Notes: generated by a model from the letters alone, not told the origin. A DNA stretch of 64,000 bases from Bolinopsis microptera (GCF_026151205.1 NC_087084.1:8415394-8479393); one strand, 5' to 3'; positions 22,244 through 34,183 are shown, counted from the first letter of the stretch. Numbers and translations are program-made.

Positions 22244-23350
22244 GTTACCAAACTGATTTATTGTTATTTAATTTTGAATCTATTTAAATTATTATATTAA
22301 CTGAATTACATTGTATAGACTGCATAGCAAAAGTTTGGAGCTTTGTCTGCTGAAAGTCAGTTTTGAAACAATTGAATGAAAGGAGAGCTACTGACTGATA
22401 TCATAAGCTACAGTAGGGAACGTAGTGGTAAGTCTTTGTCAAGTTATACAATTAAAATATTGTAACAAGTTAAGTTAGGAAGATTGTTTGTGATTGGTAT
22501 CATCGATTTTCACTTTTTAAGAGTCTAAATTGCAGGAACTTGAACTCGACAGAATGATGACGTGGTGACCATTATATCTGATATTATAACAAACTTGAAA
22601 AGTTACATGCTTTTTACGTAAATGTATGAACCAAAAGTGTTGCTTTTATTAGTGTTTCTTAAAACTGTAACTATCACGATCGAATTATAGACTTTAATTG
22701 AAGCTAATGGGACACATCTAACCGCAGATTAAACGTTTAGCCGGTGTAGTAGCGACGAAATCCATACCTCAGAGGTTGCCAGCTAAACCAGTTGTAAGTG
22801 GTTCACAATCATTAAAATTGTTATTGTTAAAAGTGCAACGACCTGAGCCATTGCGCCGTGACATGGACGGTAACACAACTCCTGTCCGACAGCGAGATCT
22901 GTCCGAATCAGGGTACCAGAAAAAAACGGCATCTGTCCGAAATCATCATCTGATTTCAACACATTTCCAATTAGAGACATGATCTGAACTCATGAACTGT
23001 TACTCGCTAATTTGTATACGTAACATTTCCAATTTGAGATATGATCTACCCAATGCTCCGCGTCCGCCATATAATATAACATTTTTTTTTTGAACATTTA
23101 AAATATAATTTGGAACATTACAGTAACGTTATTCAAATCTCAAACAGAAAAAAGTATATTTCAAAGCTTTGTGTTTTGATCATATGATTATGGGTGTATA
23201 GTGATTTTGATTGCATAAATTTGATTGGGCAGTGATGGTGAGTGAGAGGATGATGGGAGTGCCAGCCAGTAACTCTGTCAAATGAACAGCCCACTGAGGA
23301 GTGGGTGAGCGCAAGCGCGAGAACGGCAGAGAGGGTGGCATAAAACGGAT
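22244..23350. other. Intergenic with MITE fragments
   Basis: No gene seen. A piece related to the 32-bp ends of the 404-bp MITE lies at about 22878-22945 (CTGTCCGACAGCGAGATCTG). Confidence 0.45.
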
Positions 23351-23816
23351 TACACGGCCACAGAAAAGACACAGAAACTAAACCGTGCGCGGTAAGTTAG
23401 CCAGTGTCTGAGAGCTGGTGTTGCCCGGCAGGAGGCATCCAAAAGAGGTGCCGTGGTGAACTCAGAACTGTGGAGGCAAAGTTCGAATGCAAGGCGAAGC
23501 AACTCAAACTGATGATGAAGAGGTAGACTGAACGGGAAGTAAAGAAAAAGGAAAAGGAAGGATCCAGCTGAGGTCTGGCTCATGTCAGGAAGTGATGAAA
23601 AGCTCACAGACAAAATCATCCGTGGCTGTCTACCCCGTACGTAGGCAGTGTCCGAGATTTCAGGCATCAGGATACACTGAAATAGTGCAGAGCTGATTAC
23701 GACCAGGGTCCTCACGGATACCCCGCCTCGGAGGTCGAGCCAATGCCCTGCTTTCGATACTTATGTCTACTGGTGGAACCTTCATATTTTCTCTACTAGC
23801 AGTCACTGTAACCCTA

Positions 23817-25300
23817 TCACTCGGAAGGCCCCACAGTGAGTGTGCATTTATCCAGAGAGCAATATTCCACAATTGTGTTCCTAACCAAAGTGGTTACTCC
23901 TCCTCCTTTACCTGATTTGCGGATGTCACTATAGGATTTGTATCCTTTCAGGGAAACTTCGCATCCGGTTTCTTGGAGGCAGATTATATCATTTGGACTG
24001 ATGATTTTGACAAATTCGGGATCCTCAACTTTGTTTCCGAGCAAGCCATGAATGTTTGCAACATTCCAGGAAATTATACCGTTGACGATGTTCATCAGTC
24101 AGGTATAGAAGATGAGAGAGGCAAGAGGAGAGGAGGAAAGAAGAAGAGAACTCGGAAGACTTGGAGGAGCTGAGAATGAGAGACTGGGATTCAAGTACGG
24201 CCCCTGCTAAATGTACTATTGAGACTTGTCTTGAAGTTTCCCATGATTACTCTGATACCTCTGTCATTTAGATGAGGTTGATCTGGGACAAACAGATAGT
24301 CGTGTGGAATATCCGATCCCCCCGGGTAGAAGTTGTTGTTTCTGTTTTCTCTTGATCTCATCCAGAAATCAGCCTTTTCACTGTCATCTTTAAGATTTCT
24401 GATTGCCTCTGTGATGAGTCGACTATTCTTACCCCATTCCTCTCCAGGATGGTCGCGGAGAAAGGGGTGAGAGATGAATATTTTGCAGTGTTGTGAGGTC
24501 TGTCTAAGGATCTTTTCAGTTGACTTTATTAATGACCCCACCACAATATCAGCCTTGTTGCCTTCCAGGATGTCCCGAGTACCAAGGTGAATGTACACTG
24601 CATCTGGATTGAGGTTTGAGATCTCTTCTACTGTTCGTTCGAGGCACGAGTCAAGTTCTTTCAAACTTGGCCTGTATATTACAGAGACATTGTACCTCTT
24701 TGGAAACTCGTCAGGTTTAAAGCTTCGCATGGTCGAGTCACAGAGGAGAACAATTTTCTTTTGGCGCTGTACTGGGTTACTCGCTCTTTTGGATCTCCCT
24801 GATCTGCGTTCTTAGCAGTACCCCAAAGGAAAGATCGTCGAGTATTTTCGTCCCATCCAGAGTCCCAGAGCAGCATTTTTTCGTTGTCGGTAGAGAGCAT
24901 ATAGTTTGCAGGAATAGGGAGCGTTTCCAGATTAGAAAGGTTTCCAGATTAGAAGGGTTTCTCGGGTTAGAAAGGTGTCTGTTTGCTGCTTTTCTGCTTC
25001 TCTGTACCATTCTGTTGAGGGGTGATAGCTGGCAGCTCTAGATTCGTAACCCAATCCACCAACTGATTCAGATAAGAGGTATTTCGTCGGTCGATCTCCA
25101 CCAGAAGCTTTTCTTTTCAAGTTCTGTTTGCTGACGTGGACGGTCGTTTCAGCATGGTGGGCAGGGTGAGTGCGGTCAGGAGTAGGAGTGATCAGTTGTT
25201 TCTCCACGGTAGAATCGTGCTCTGCAACCCTTTCGGAAATCCGAATATTTCCAGTGGGTGGTATCGTCTCTTTATTTGTCGAAGACGTATCGGAAGCCAT
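23817..25300 (-). pseudogene. Broken LINE: ORF1 with SGNH esterase plus start of AP endonuclease
   Basis: On the minus strand, a frame from 25300 begins ORF1 (MASDTSSTNKETIPP) and is broken by at least two frameshifts. The readable C-terminal part (about 24765-24191) is an SGNH/GDSL-type hydrolase domain: block I KIVLLCDSTMRSF, block III-like IHLGTRDILEG and the final D-x-x-x-H-like region near PDQPHLNDRG. ORF1 proteins of CR1/L2-type LINEs often carry such an esterase. After a 95-nt gap, ORF2 begins at 24095 with an AP-endonuclease N-terminus (IISWNVANIHGL, then IICLQETG), which stops at 23817. Downstream to about 23350 only fragments remain, with no reverse transcriptase. Dead copy. Confidence 0.7.
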
Positions 25301-25599
25301 TCAGGACAGGGTTCTCCGGGCCGAGCCAGGGATAAACTGAAGATTGGTTGCAATTGTGGATTGCGATAACTGATCTACATACCGCTGTCTTATATGTACT
25401 CATGTCCTGTGATTTGATCGACAGCTTGTAAGTTTACGGCTAGGACGATCTGACGTTCCTGTTCTCAACTAGTCAATCATATATCGAGGATTATATCTCA
25501 ATGGATCACATCAGCATTAGAACAATGGGAGCAACGTCACGAGATTACCCGTGAGCTTGTGAAATACGAATGTGAACTGAAATTACAATATGATCCGAA

Positions 25600-25690
25600 A
25601 TTCGGACAGATGTCGCCAAAAACGAATCCTGTCCGACAGCCACATCTGTCCGAAATCCCTAATTCGGCTGTCGGACAGATGTCGCCCAAT
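25600..25690. mobile_element. MITE end fragment related to the 404-bp element
   Basis: Inverted pieces TTCGGACAGATGTCGCC and CTGTCCGACAGCCACATCTG, then TCGGACAGATGTCGCCC, match the ends of the 21840-22243 element in both orientations within about 90 bp, so two ends lie almost back to back. Confidence 0.55.
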
Positions 25691-25766
25691 CGACATGGAC
25701 ACGGTTGGACACCACCTATACCGTTATTTGGTAGATCAACTTAATAGATTTACATGGTTTTGACTT

Positions 25767-25850
25767 ACATCTCAAAACTTATTTAATTTAACTGTTACTA
25801 TACCTGCCGGCAGGTATAGTAACAGTTAAATTAAATAAGTTTTGAGATGT
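25767..25850. repeat. 84-bp perfect spacer-free palindrome
   Basis: The left 42 bases (ACATCTCAAAACTTATTTAA to the centre) are the exact reverse complement of the right 42, meeting at TACCTGCC/GGCAGGTA between 25808 and 25809. With one mismatch the arms extend about 8 bp more (TTTGACT/AGTCAAA). It could form a 42-bp cruciform. Confidence 0.9.
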
Positions 25851-27084
25851 TAGTCAAACAGTATTTCCCAGGAACAATATTTCATCACAAATGAACAAAT
25901 TGCTCCAAGATACATACAGTTCGAGCTCATATGATTTTCTTCCTGTAAGTATATCTTGTCAATTTATGTCAAAGAATCGATGTAACATAGTATGTTGTTA
26001 CACGCTTCATAACTTATCGCAGCAATGTGTACTATCCTACATTCGTTTTCATTTGGTATATACATTCATTGAAATAACTATTGTTTTTCAGCCAAAGAGT
26101 AGTCGAAGATTGAGAGCATTCCTGCTATCAAGAAACCTGTTATCAAGAAGCCTGATATCAAAAAACCTGATATCAAGACATGCAGCACTGTCAAATCGGT
26201 TAGTACAAGTGCAAAAACTGTTCGTGAACACGTGTCGCCCATCGGGATACTTGGATATTGCCGGTTTTATGTGTGATCTCGAGTTACATATGTCGTCACT
26301 CGTCATGCTCAAATCCATCTAAATAACTGATAATCAGCTGTTACCCGGGTGAAACTTCAGTTTATCTTCTATCAACGTTTATTGATCTCACAAATGCTTG
26401 ATGTTTGAATTGCAGTGTCGTTTAACACTAACAGTACTTAAATCACCAGTATGTAAAGTCAAATCACTAGTATGAAGGCATATCATAGTAGTACATTTTA
26501 CTGATTTAAATCGAAACCGTCAGATCTTAACGTTCAAAATGTACGATAAAAACTTTACCGAGCCGAGTTTTACCGAGGTTTTGCAAACATGTGGACGGGG
26601 CTAAGAAGGTCAAAATCGCCGGCTTACCTACCTTTAAGGTAGACGAATTGTTTCTCTCCATGATGCTCTCGAACGATCGAGGAGACAGCATAAGGAAATT
26701 ATGTCAGGCTTCCCAGTATCCCATAGTGATGTTCTTCAATGGAATTGTAGAAGACCTGAACAGATCAGACCGGAAGATCTTTTATTTTCGGTTGCCCTAG
26801 CTGCTTCGGAAAGGTGCTCCTATTACTCAAAATTGGGTAGAGTCTTAACAAAGCCGTTTGTTGGTAAGAGCATCAAAGGTTGCTGCATTCATGAACTGAT
26901 TACAAATCAACATTTCACGCAAATTGCGCCCAAGCTCTTAATGTAAAATGTAAAAGCAGATTCGAAAGACAATAAGAATCCATCTACTGTTCATGATCCT
27001 TCCCTGAATCAGGTTGAGACTGAGTTATCTGCCTCGGGGCTGCCCCTGCAATATCCACCAAGAGGTGATTCAACTGTAGAGCGT

Positions 27085-28149
27085 ATGCTAAAACATGCGA
27101 TGGAAAACAAACGCATTCCACTGAGTGGAATCCACTCATGTGTAAGACGGAACCAGTCAAATCCCTGTCAAAACTTATTCCTTCCGAGCAAATCTGCACA
27201 CACTGTAACCAGCCAGGGGAGGTGGTTACAGAAGGAGGCAGTGACGACTGTTGAATACATGTTAATTTCTGTTTCACCTGTCAGACTCCATATCGATACA
27301 CCGATGTCTCGGAAGGGGTGTTCACGGTTCAATAACAACGACCATACAATTGTAGACTGTCAGCTTCTGGAAACCATCTTCACCAGACTGACATTGTTTG
27401 GACACCCCATATCCGAGACAGTCGATCTTTCCGAAAGGAGTCCGACAGTCCCCACCTTACCAACAACACCCTAAGGGATCCCTTCCTACTCTATATGGGC
27501 ATGAAGGAGACACCTCTAGACTTCCTGTCCTGTAGAGAGTGTGGGAGGCATTCCCCTGTCATCCTCTTTGATGTGAAAGCAATAGATAAAGGCTCTGACG
27601 GCAAACATGATGTCTACCCCATACAATTTGATGACTTGTGGAACATCGATCGTCAAGCAGAAAACCGGATCTAACGTCATCAACGGTATGCTTGACATGC
27701 TTAAATCAAGAAGGGGACACTGAGATAACGGGTGGAGAGGATAATAGAACACAACACAGATCACTATTCGTTCACTAAAAAGTTTGTACAGATTGCTGGG
27801 AAGAGTGGTGGACTTCTCACAGTCATGTGTCCACATGGAATATGTGTAGGGTTTAGGCCTTAGGGTCCTCTGCCTGCATGAAGGGGCATCGGATTACGTT
27901 CAGTTCCTTAGATCATGGCAGCATATTCCGTCAATATCTGTTGTGGTCTTTGCTTCCCAAGTGGCCCGCCATGCCGAGAAGCAGTTCCCTGGTATGCTGC
28001 CACCATACGGAGGAAAGCTGGCAGACTCTTCAAAACCGGAGATCCCGCAATTCATCAAATTCGGCGGCCTTATAAACTTCGATGAGCTGTTGAACCACAA
28101 AGTTCAATCTGTGAAATCCAACCCTAGAGACCATCCTGTAACCAAGTGA
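27085..28149 (+). pseudogene. KDZ-like transposase relic
   Basis: Broken plus-strand frames carry KDZ (Kyakuja-Dileera-Zisupton) hallmarks. There is a CTHCNQPGE-like zinc pair near 27192, CRECGRHSPVILFDVKA near 27537, and GGLLTVMCPHGICVGF near 27811. After a frameshift comes a region (LHEGASDYVQFLRSWQHIP, then FASQVARHAEKQ) that ends ...RDHPVTK at 28149. The CPHGIC motif followed by the R-x-x-x-D-Y region is typical of the family. At least four stops or frameshifts interrupt it, so it is dead. Zisupton-type elements also encode a Ulp1 protease, which may be the relic at 31717-32119 across later insertions. A short unassigned plus frame at 26591-26800 may be its upstream part. Confidence 0.55.
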
Positions 28150-28395
28150 AGCCACAAGTTACCATATTTATGTCCATAATCAAAGATAGAGATTCGGCGG
28201 AAAGACAGTGCAGGTTGAGCGCCGCCCAGTAAGCCATAAGTACATCTTATTTGACAGATTTCATTCGAGTTGAATTTTAAAAATCCATTAGATATATTTC
28301 ATCGCTTGGATATTTGTGCACAGCTGCTACGGAATAGAATAAACACATCAATTTGTGAGCAAAATCACAAGGAGCTTAATAGGTACAGATATTCA

Positions 28396-30534
28396 TTATA
28401 TAACATGTCGGTTACATTCATACATCTTATGAGAAACGGCTGCACGACTTCCAGGCCCCCTATTATTAGGGGTCAGATCATACTTACTTACTTGATACTT
28501 GATAAGGTCTCCTCGATCATTCGAGTGGCCTGCACCAAGGAATTGCCGCTTATGTCGTATAATCTCTCTCCAGTGCTTGCGATTTCCTGCCAACTCTCGG
28601 ACCTTATCAAATACAATGTCTGGATCTCCTGTAAATGTTACTGCGTCTTCCAGGACACAGGTTCGCCAATTCTTTCTTGGCCGCCCACGTGATCTTCGGC
28701 CGTGAGCAGGTGTCCAGTCAAGTAGATACTTTGGTAGCCTGGTGTCCGGCATTCTAGAAACATGTCCAAACCAGCGAAGACGGTTGGCACTGATGTTGGT
28801 TATAACCGGGTTTATTCTTGCCCGCTCCAACACTTGAACATTGCTCGTCCGGTGGAACCATTTAATTCGAAGGATTCTCCACAAACAGTTTTGATGGAAA
28901 ACTTCGAAGCGATGTATTTGCTTTGAAGTAGTGTTCCAGACTTCGCTTCCATAAAGTAATATTGTTAGAACCGCTGCAACATATATCCGTATTTTGGTGT
29001 TAGTTTGGATATTGCGATTCTTCCAAATATTACCGAGCTGATTGAATGCTCCTGAGGCTTTCTGGATCCGTGCAGACAAGTCCCGGTCAATAGTCCCATC
29101 ACTTGATATAATCGACACAAGGGGGAAGTTGCTGACTTGCTGGATAGCCGTGTCTCCCACTGTAATGTCCACCGTTGATGCTTCAGTATACGGCCTCTGT
29201 GATGTATTCTTGCCGATGGCCATAACCTCTGTTTTCTTCGCATTGATTCTGAGGCCAGCCTGAGCCGCATACTTGCATAAAAGATCAGTCGTCTCCTGGA
29301 GACCGTCCTTGGTGTTGTCCATGATAGCCAAATCATCTGCATAGTTAGTATCCAAGACGACTGTATTCTGATCAAAGCTGGTGGTAGCTCTCTGCAGCAC
29401 TGCCCCGTGTGACAACACTTTGTTATCCTCAGCCCGCTGCGCAGGCAGGTTGATGCAAACATTAAAGATAGGTGGACCCTGAATATCCCCCTGCCCAGAA
29501 CCAGATGTAACGTCAAACCAATCTGAGAGCTCACCATTATGTCTGACAGAGCTGACGGTGCCACAAAAGAATGCTTGCATTATGCGAATGTATTTACAAG
29601 GCAAGCCATAATGACTGAAAGCTTTCCAGATAAACTCCCGATTAAGTGAATCGAATGCAGCTTTAAAGTCAACAAAATTTATGTACAGGGGGAGGTTAAA
29701 CTCAATGCTGTTGTGAATAATAGTACGAAGCGAATAAATCTGATCAATGCAAGACCTTTTTTTCCTGAACCCGCACTGATTCTCTCGGAGCAGTTCTTCA
29801 AGCCCCGCATTCATCCGTCGCAACACTATTATCTGATATAGTTTTGATGCCGTGGAGCGTAGGGTTATGCCCCTGTAGCTGTTGTTCGAGCAGAATGATG
29901 TATCACCCTTTTTCGGGACAATAACAATGATACCCTTAACCCAATCCTCTGGCACATTCTCCGTCTCCCAAACACGTGCAAACAGTTTCTCAAGCCTGTC
30001 TAAAAGACCAGGAGCCCCATACTTCAGCTGTTCGTTGGAAATTTCATCAATTCCAGAGCTCTTGTGATTCTTCAGACTCTTTAAAGCCTCAGAGATCTCT
30101 GTTCTGCTAGGGGGTAAATCACTATCACTCAGATACGGAAAACATGGTGCGACGTCTAGACTGTCTAGGTCTGAAAGGTCCACGTCTCCTATCTGCGGGT
30201 TTAGTAGTTCAGCGAAGTGCTCACCCCATCGTTTTCGTTGAGCAGCGGGGTCAGAAATCAACTTCTCGGTTTTATCTCTGACAGCAGTTGACTTCCGACT
30301 CTTCTTGCCTGACAAGGACTTGATCATCTGCCAGACCTCCCTCTGCTGACCGTGTGAAGAAGCTGTTTCCAGATCGGCTGCAACCCGTAAAGCCCAGTTC
30401 TCATCGTCCTTCTTGCAGCTCTTCTTAACACGCTTATTAGCAAGAGAATACTCAGATCTATTGAATCCATCACTTGGGCATTTCTGCTTGACCTTACTCC
30501 GCTCCGAGATGAGATCCTTTGTCTCTTGTGACAA
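28396..30534 (-). CDS. LINE reverse transcriptase (truncated ORF2, no endonuclease)
   Basis: A single 712-codon frame. The N-terminal linker (residues 1-130) leads into RT palm and finger blocks: VKGIIVIVPKKGD, SYRGITLRSTASKLYQ, NQCGFRKKRSCIDQI, the catalytic YINFVDFKAAFDSL, GSGQGDIQGPPIF and the YADD box (TNYADDLAIMDNT). A thumb and a C-terminal region (RLRWFGHVSRMPDTRLP, then GRPRKNW) follow. That C-terminal signature is frequent in RTE-like LINEs of animals; clade not certain. No AP endonuclease precedes it because the copy is 5'-truncated at about 30543. The last ~29 codons read past the element's 3' end (28482) into host DNA, so the native stop is missing. Unable to move autonomously; it could still be transcribed from outside. 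Confidence 0.85.
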   Translation of the reverse strand: MSQETKDLISERSKVKQKCPSDGFNRSEYSLANKRVKKSCKKDDENWALRVAADLETASSHGQQREVWQMIKSLSGKKSRKSTAVRDKTEKLISDPAAQRKRWGEHFAELLNPQIGDVDLSDLDSLDVAPCFPYLSDSDLPPSRTEISEALKSLKNHKSSGIDEISNEQLKYGAPGLLDRLEKLFARVWETENVPEDWVKGIIVIVPKKGDTSFCSNNSYRGITLRSTASKLYQIIVLRRMNAGLEELLRENQCGFRKKRSCIDQIYSLRTIIHNSIEFNLPLYINFVDFKAAFDSLNREFIWKAFSHYGLPCKYIRIMQAFFCGTVSSVRHNGELSDWFDVTSGSGQGDIQGPPIFNVCINLPAQRAEDNKVLSHGAVLQRATTSFDQNTVVLDTNYADDLAIMDNTKDGLQETTDLLCKYAAQAGLRINAKKTEVMAIGKNTSQRPYTEASTVDITVGDTAIQQVSNFPLVSIISSDGTIDRDLSARIQKASGAFNQLGNIWKNRNIQTNTKIRIYVAAVLTILLYGSEVWNTTSKQIHRFEVFHQNCLWRILRIKWFHRTSNVQVLERARINPVITNISANRLRWFGHVSRMPDTRLPKYLLDWTPAHGRRSRGRPRKNWRTCVLEDAVTFTGDPDIVFDKVRELAGNRKHWREIIRHKRQFLGAGHSNDRGDLIKYQVSKYDLTPNNRGPGSRAAVSHKMYECNRHVI

Positions 30535-30543
30535 GTGCTGCTT
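28482..30543 (-). mobile_element. 5'-truncated non-LTR retrotransposon with 10-bp target duplication
   Basis: The direct repeat GTCAGATCAT lies at 28472-28481 and again at 30544-30553, immediately outside a LINE reverse-transcriptase segment. The 3' end (28482 side) has a short tail of AAGT/TCAAGT repeats; the 5' end starts within the linker before the reverse transcriptase, so the endonuclease was lost at insertion. The long intact frame shows the copy is young. It has landed inside an inverted-repeat sequence that probably is one end of the MULE relic. Confidence 0.75.
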
Positions 30544-30660
30544 GTCAGATCATTATATAACGTATAATTAGTGATGTGCCGTATAATTAGTGATGTGATC
30601 CACCAGCTACGATTTACAGAACATGTGAACTCTACCCTATATCTAGCCCAGTTTTACCCC

Positions 30661-31226
30661 TTAGTTTTGATTTAAATTAACAAGTACACACACAATACTA
30701 AAAGAACAGATATCGTGGAGTTGGGTATGGTAATTCCTTCGCCTCTTAGCGGGTTTCTTGCCAACACTCAACCTGTCGATGTGAAAGTCGGTAATGACTT
30801 GCTGATCTTTGATAGCTCGCACATACTCTTGAACAGAGGGCTTTGGGCGATGCACTCGGGATTTAAATCCTCTGTGAAAGCCCTCAACCATGTTCGAGGT
30901 TCGAGGGAACTCCGGATCCCGAATGATTCTGGCGAAATGGTTCCAGAATCCTAGTTTCAGGGATACTAGGACTTCTCTTCGTTCAGGAGCTGCGAGGTCT
31001 GCTTCGTGGGTGTGAGTTTAATGACTCAATGTAAGAGTATTGTCTGACAGGGTGAGATAACACCGACAGGGACACTTAGTAGGAGGAGTGTGCTTGCAGC
31101 ACCGCCAGGCAGACTTGAGGGCTGAATCTTTTACTTGTCCTTCTTCCGGGAGTAGATGTATCCATCAGAGTCGAGTAGCTGTTGACATCCTGTCCGACCA
31201 GAGATGAATTTGGAGAAGGTAGGCAT
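30661..31226 (-). pseudogene. MULE transposase relic with FLYWCH-like finger
   Basis: Minus strand. 31226 to about 31030 encodes a FLYWCH-like zinc finger (TGCQQLLDSDGYIYSRKKDK, stop, then SAWRCCKHTPPTKCPCRCYL). 30954-30661 encodes the C-terminal end of a MULE transposase (GFWNHFARIIRDPEFP, then SNMVEGFHRGFKSRV, SVQEYVRAIKDQQ). N-M-V-E-G-F-H corresponds to the N-N-x-x-E-x-x-H motif common in this superfamily. The catalytic core between the two is gone. Similar inverted sequences at 28440-28471 plus 30544-30605 and at 31480-31580 may be the element's terminal inverted repeats. Confidence 0.6.
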
Positions 31227-31716
31227 GTTGATAGAATGCGATACTATTGTCTATTATCTTCCAGTATATAATATACCTAAGAACACTTGATCGGCTCACT
31301 CCCGTTGCATGCCTTTGGCACGTACGTCTCACATCCCTAGATACAAGAACCCCTCTTTAGCAAGAGCTCCTGTCCCTTATGTGATATACGAGTCGAGCGG
31401 TCAAATCTTAAAGATCATGTTTACTTCTTAATGCACAGCTATGATGTACATGTGAACTCTACCATTTCTAGGTTAGTTAAATTCTACTGATGGATCACAT
31501 TACTAATAATACGTCACTAATTAGTGACATGATCTGATCTCCCTGGCCCCCTAGTAATGAGGGGGCCTGGAAGTCGGCCTCCCGACCAGTCAGTGAGTGG
31601 AATAGGGAGTGAAGCCTGTTACCATTCCTCCACTCTTTAGAGTTTAGGAAAATAGAGCCAGCAACGAAGATTGATAATCGCCTGCTAGTTCCTGTAGCAA
31701 CTAAATCATCTAGTGA

Positions 31717-32119
31717 GTGCCTGAGGATGGTGACCGGATTTTCGTCTGTTCAAGAGAAGAACATCCAACAGCAAGGAATGTGAAATATATCAATGCCATG
31801 CCGTGCCAACAGCAGACGGATAACTTCTCGTGTGGACCTCTATGCTTTGGGTTTCTCTGGGCATTTAGTGGTGGAAACGACCCCCAACAGATTCTGGTTC
31901 AACTCTACGGATATTAGGAAGACCATACTTAAAATCGCCGAGGACGTCAATAATCGCGATACACATCTTGGGAGAGAAGTGCAAAAAAGAAATCCAACGG
32001 CAGCGTCAAAATCTCTGGTAACTGTTTCCTGTCAGGCTGTCAGAATCCTTAACAACAAATTACTCTCCAAACCCTGGGCAACTTCTCTCCTAGCTCCAAC
32101 TACAACCGAAATACTGTAA
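31717..32119 (+). pseudogene. Ulp1-like (C48) protease C-terminal relic
   Basis: Frame 31717-31917 contains QQQTDNFSCGPLCFGFLWAF, the Q...D-x-S-C-G block holding the oxyanion glutamine and catalytic cysteine of Ulp1/SENP-like cysteine proteases. After a +1 shift near 31913 the reading continues as DIRKTILKIAEDVN to the stop at 32119. The upstream His and Asp of the triad are not visible. Ulp1 domains are commonly carried by KDZ and other large DNA transposons; this is probably the distal part of the KDZ relic at 27-28 kb. Confidence 0.5.
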
Positions 32120-34180
32120 TATAAGCCCATCACCCTTTTTCATCAGTCTCTGGAAAGCCCCTTTGAAGTACCTACAGGTGTATCTATACTAGTACCTATA
32201 CTCATTCCACTAACATGTAACATGTTCACGTAATCATTATAATGAGCTTTCCTCACTTCTTCACTTATCACTCAACCCAGCCTCTCTTCCAGTGCTCTGG
32301 ATTTGGAGGACTTAATTAATGATACACTCAATTAATATACTTGTTAATTGATCTTTGATGTAATTTCTATTCGGTCTATTATTTTAATTTTGTTAGTGCA
32401 TGGAGTGAGTCATGTGTATTAAATTTCGTAATGAAGACTGCTTTCAATTCCCAATTGAATTTGTTTTAGTTCTTAGTACAATATTTTAAGAGATTAAGAG
32501 AAAAGGAAGTTTTGATACTATGGTTTCGTACACGCTGCTTTGCTTTTAATAACTTCCTGGGTTGATGTTATACAGGTGGGCTGTGTAGAATAATTTTAAA
32601 TTTGGGATAGACGTTGCAAAACTATGATCGACCGCCAAGCTTTTGTTATATTTGAAATAATAACAATAATAAATTAAATTATAAACACTGCTTTTAAGTT
32701 GTAAAACTTTTACTCAGCAGTTTGAGAACAACTACAAAAGAACAAACTGATATAAGTGCCACAATAACTCTATCCTAAATTAACAGCCTTCCCAGCAATA
32801 CACGATATATTAATATAACTCAGTAAATAGTACACACTACACAGTATTATGTACTATGTAGTACACAGGCACATTCAATCATTTAGTAACCATAAATGTT
32901 TAGCCAGTGAATTATTTTAATGGTATTATTTACACACTGCTCCTCATGATGTGTGGTATATTAAAGCTTTATTACCGGGACTACTGTATTTCGTTTACTT
33001 GTTAATCCGACCGACTGCTTTAAACTTTTTTTAAGTATGTTGTCTTCAAATTAATTCTGAGACCCACTCAATCAATACGATGCTGCATTCCATGTTTACA
33101 TTGTTCCTAATTACATTGTTATCTTCATCCATGATCGCTAATAAGCTTAATAACATTGTTTGTAATTTAGTACTTCTTTTTCACTTGTTTACAAAAGAAA
33201 TATGACTCTGAATTTTTCAGCTCCAGTACCTTGGTCGAGTTAAATCGTTTCTGCTCAGATGTCCGCTGGAGTACTTCGTAATGTTGTTCTAAGGATGAAA
33301 AAAGGTAGTACAAAATTTAAGATTGTAAATCTTTAGAATCATACTGTCTAGCGCCTAATCGTTTAAAATCTGGCGAGTAACTGAGATAACTAAAACCTGA
33401 TTGAGATTTGAAATGTTACTTACCATTGTACAGTCAAAAATTATATTTTTAATTTCAGCATAGTGATGAGAGAGGGCTATCAATGTGTGGGATTTCTGCT
33501 GCTTTACAGTTACAGTCATCTGACTTTTTCATTTTTACTCAGTGACTTTCTGAGGAAAGAGTTCTGCTAAAAAAGATATGCACGCGAGAGATGTTTACTC
33601 TGAGATTATGCTGATGCCGGATGCATCACAAACACATATTATTCGAACTGCAAATCGGAGAATTTTTTTATAATCCTGAACTTAATTTAAAATCCTTACT
33701 TAAAATCAATTCTCATCCAATACTTCACAGAGATTGCATTTAAGAGAGTAACAGGACGCTCGCAATATCTTGTATATATATATATTTTCTTGTGTTTGAA
33801 ATCATTATATCTCAAGTTTGGCACATATAATTCTCCCAAACTCTCACACATTATCCGTCATATAGCCATGTAACTATCTGAAAAGTTTAAAGAAAATCTA
33901 TCAGTCAGACCTTGAGAAAATCATTAGAAATATATTCTAAGTTATTCACAAAAACACTGTATTTTCGAACTTTTTAACTTTTTATTTTGAACAGATTTGT
34001 CGTTCTGGTACCAAAATGCTTTACCATAATAAACGTACGGCGCGAGAACATTTCCTCGTCCAAAGTCTGACAGTTAACAACATGCGTAGGATTCCCTCAA
34101 GAGGGGAAATCGTAATCGCCACCCTCTCCTTCCTCAGTCCTCATCTTCCACCTCCTCCTCCTTCTCAGTCCTCCTCCTCC
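32120..34180. other. AT-rich stretch, no gene seen
   Basis: No coding frame on either strand. A TATATATATATA tract lies near 33774-33785 and CT-rich sequence (TCCTCC) from about 34120 leads into the hairpin element at 34184. Confidence 0.5.
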
Positions 34181-34183
34181 TCC

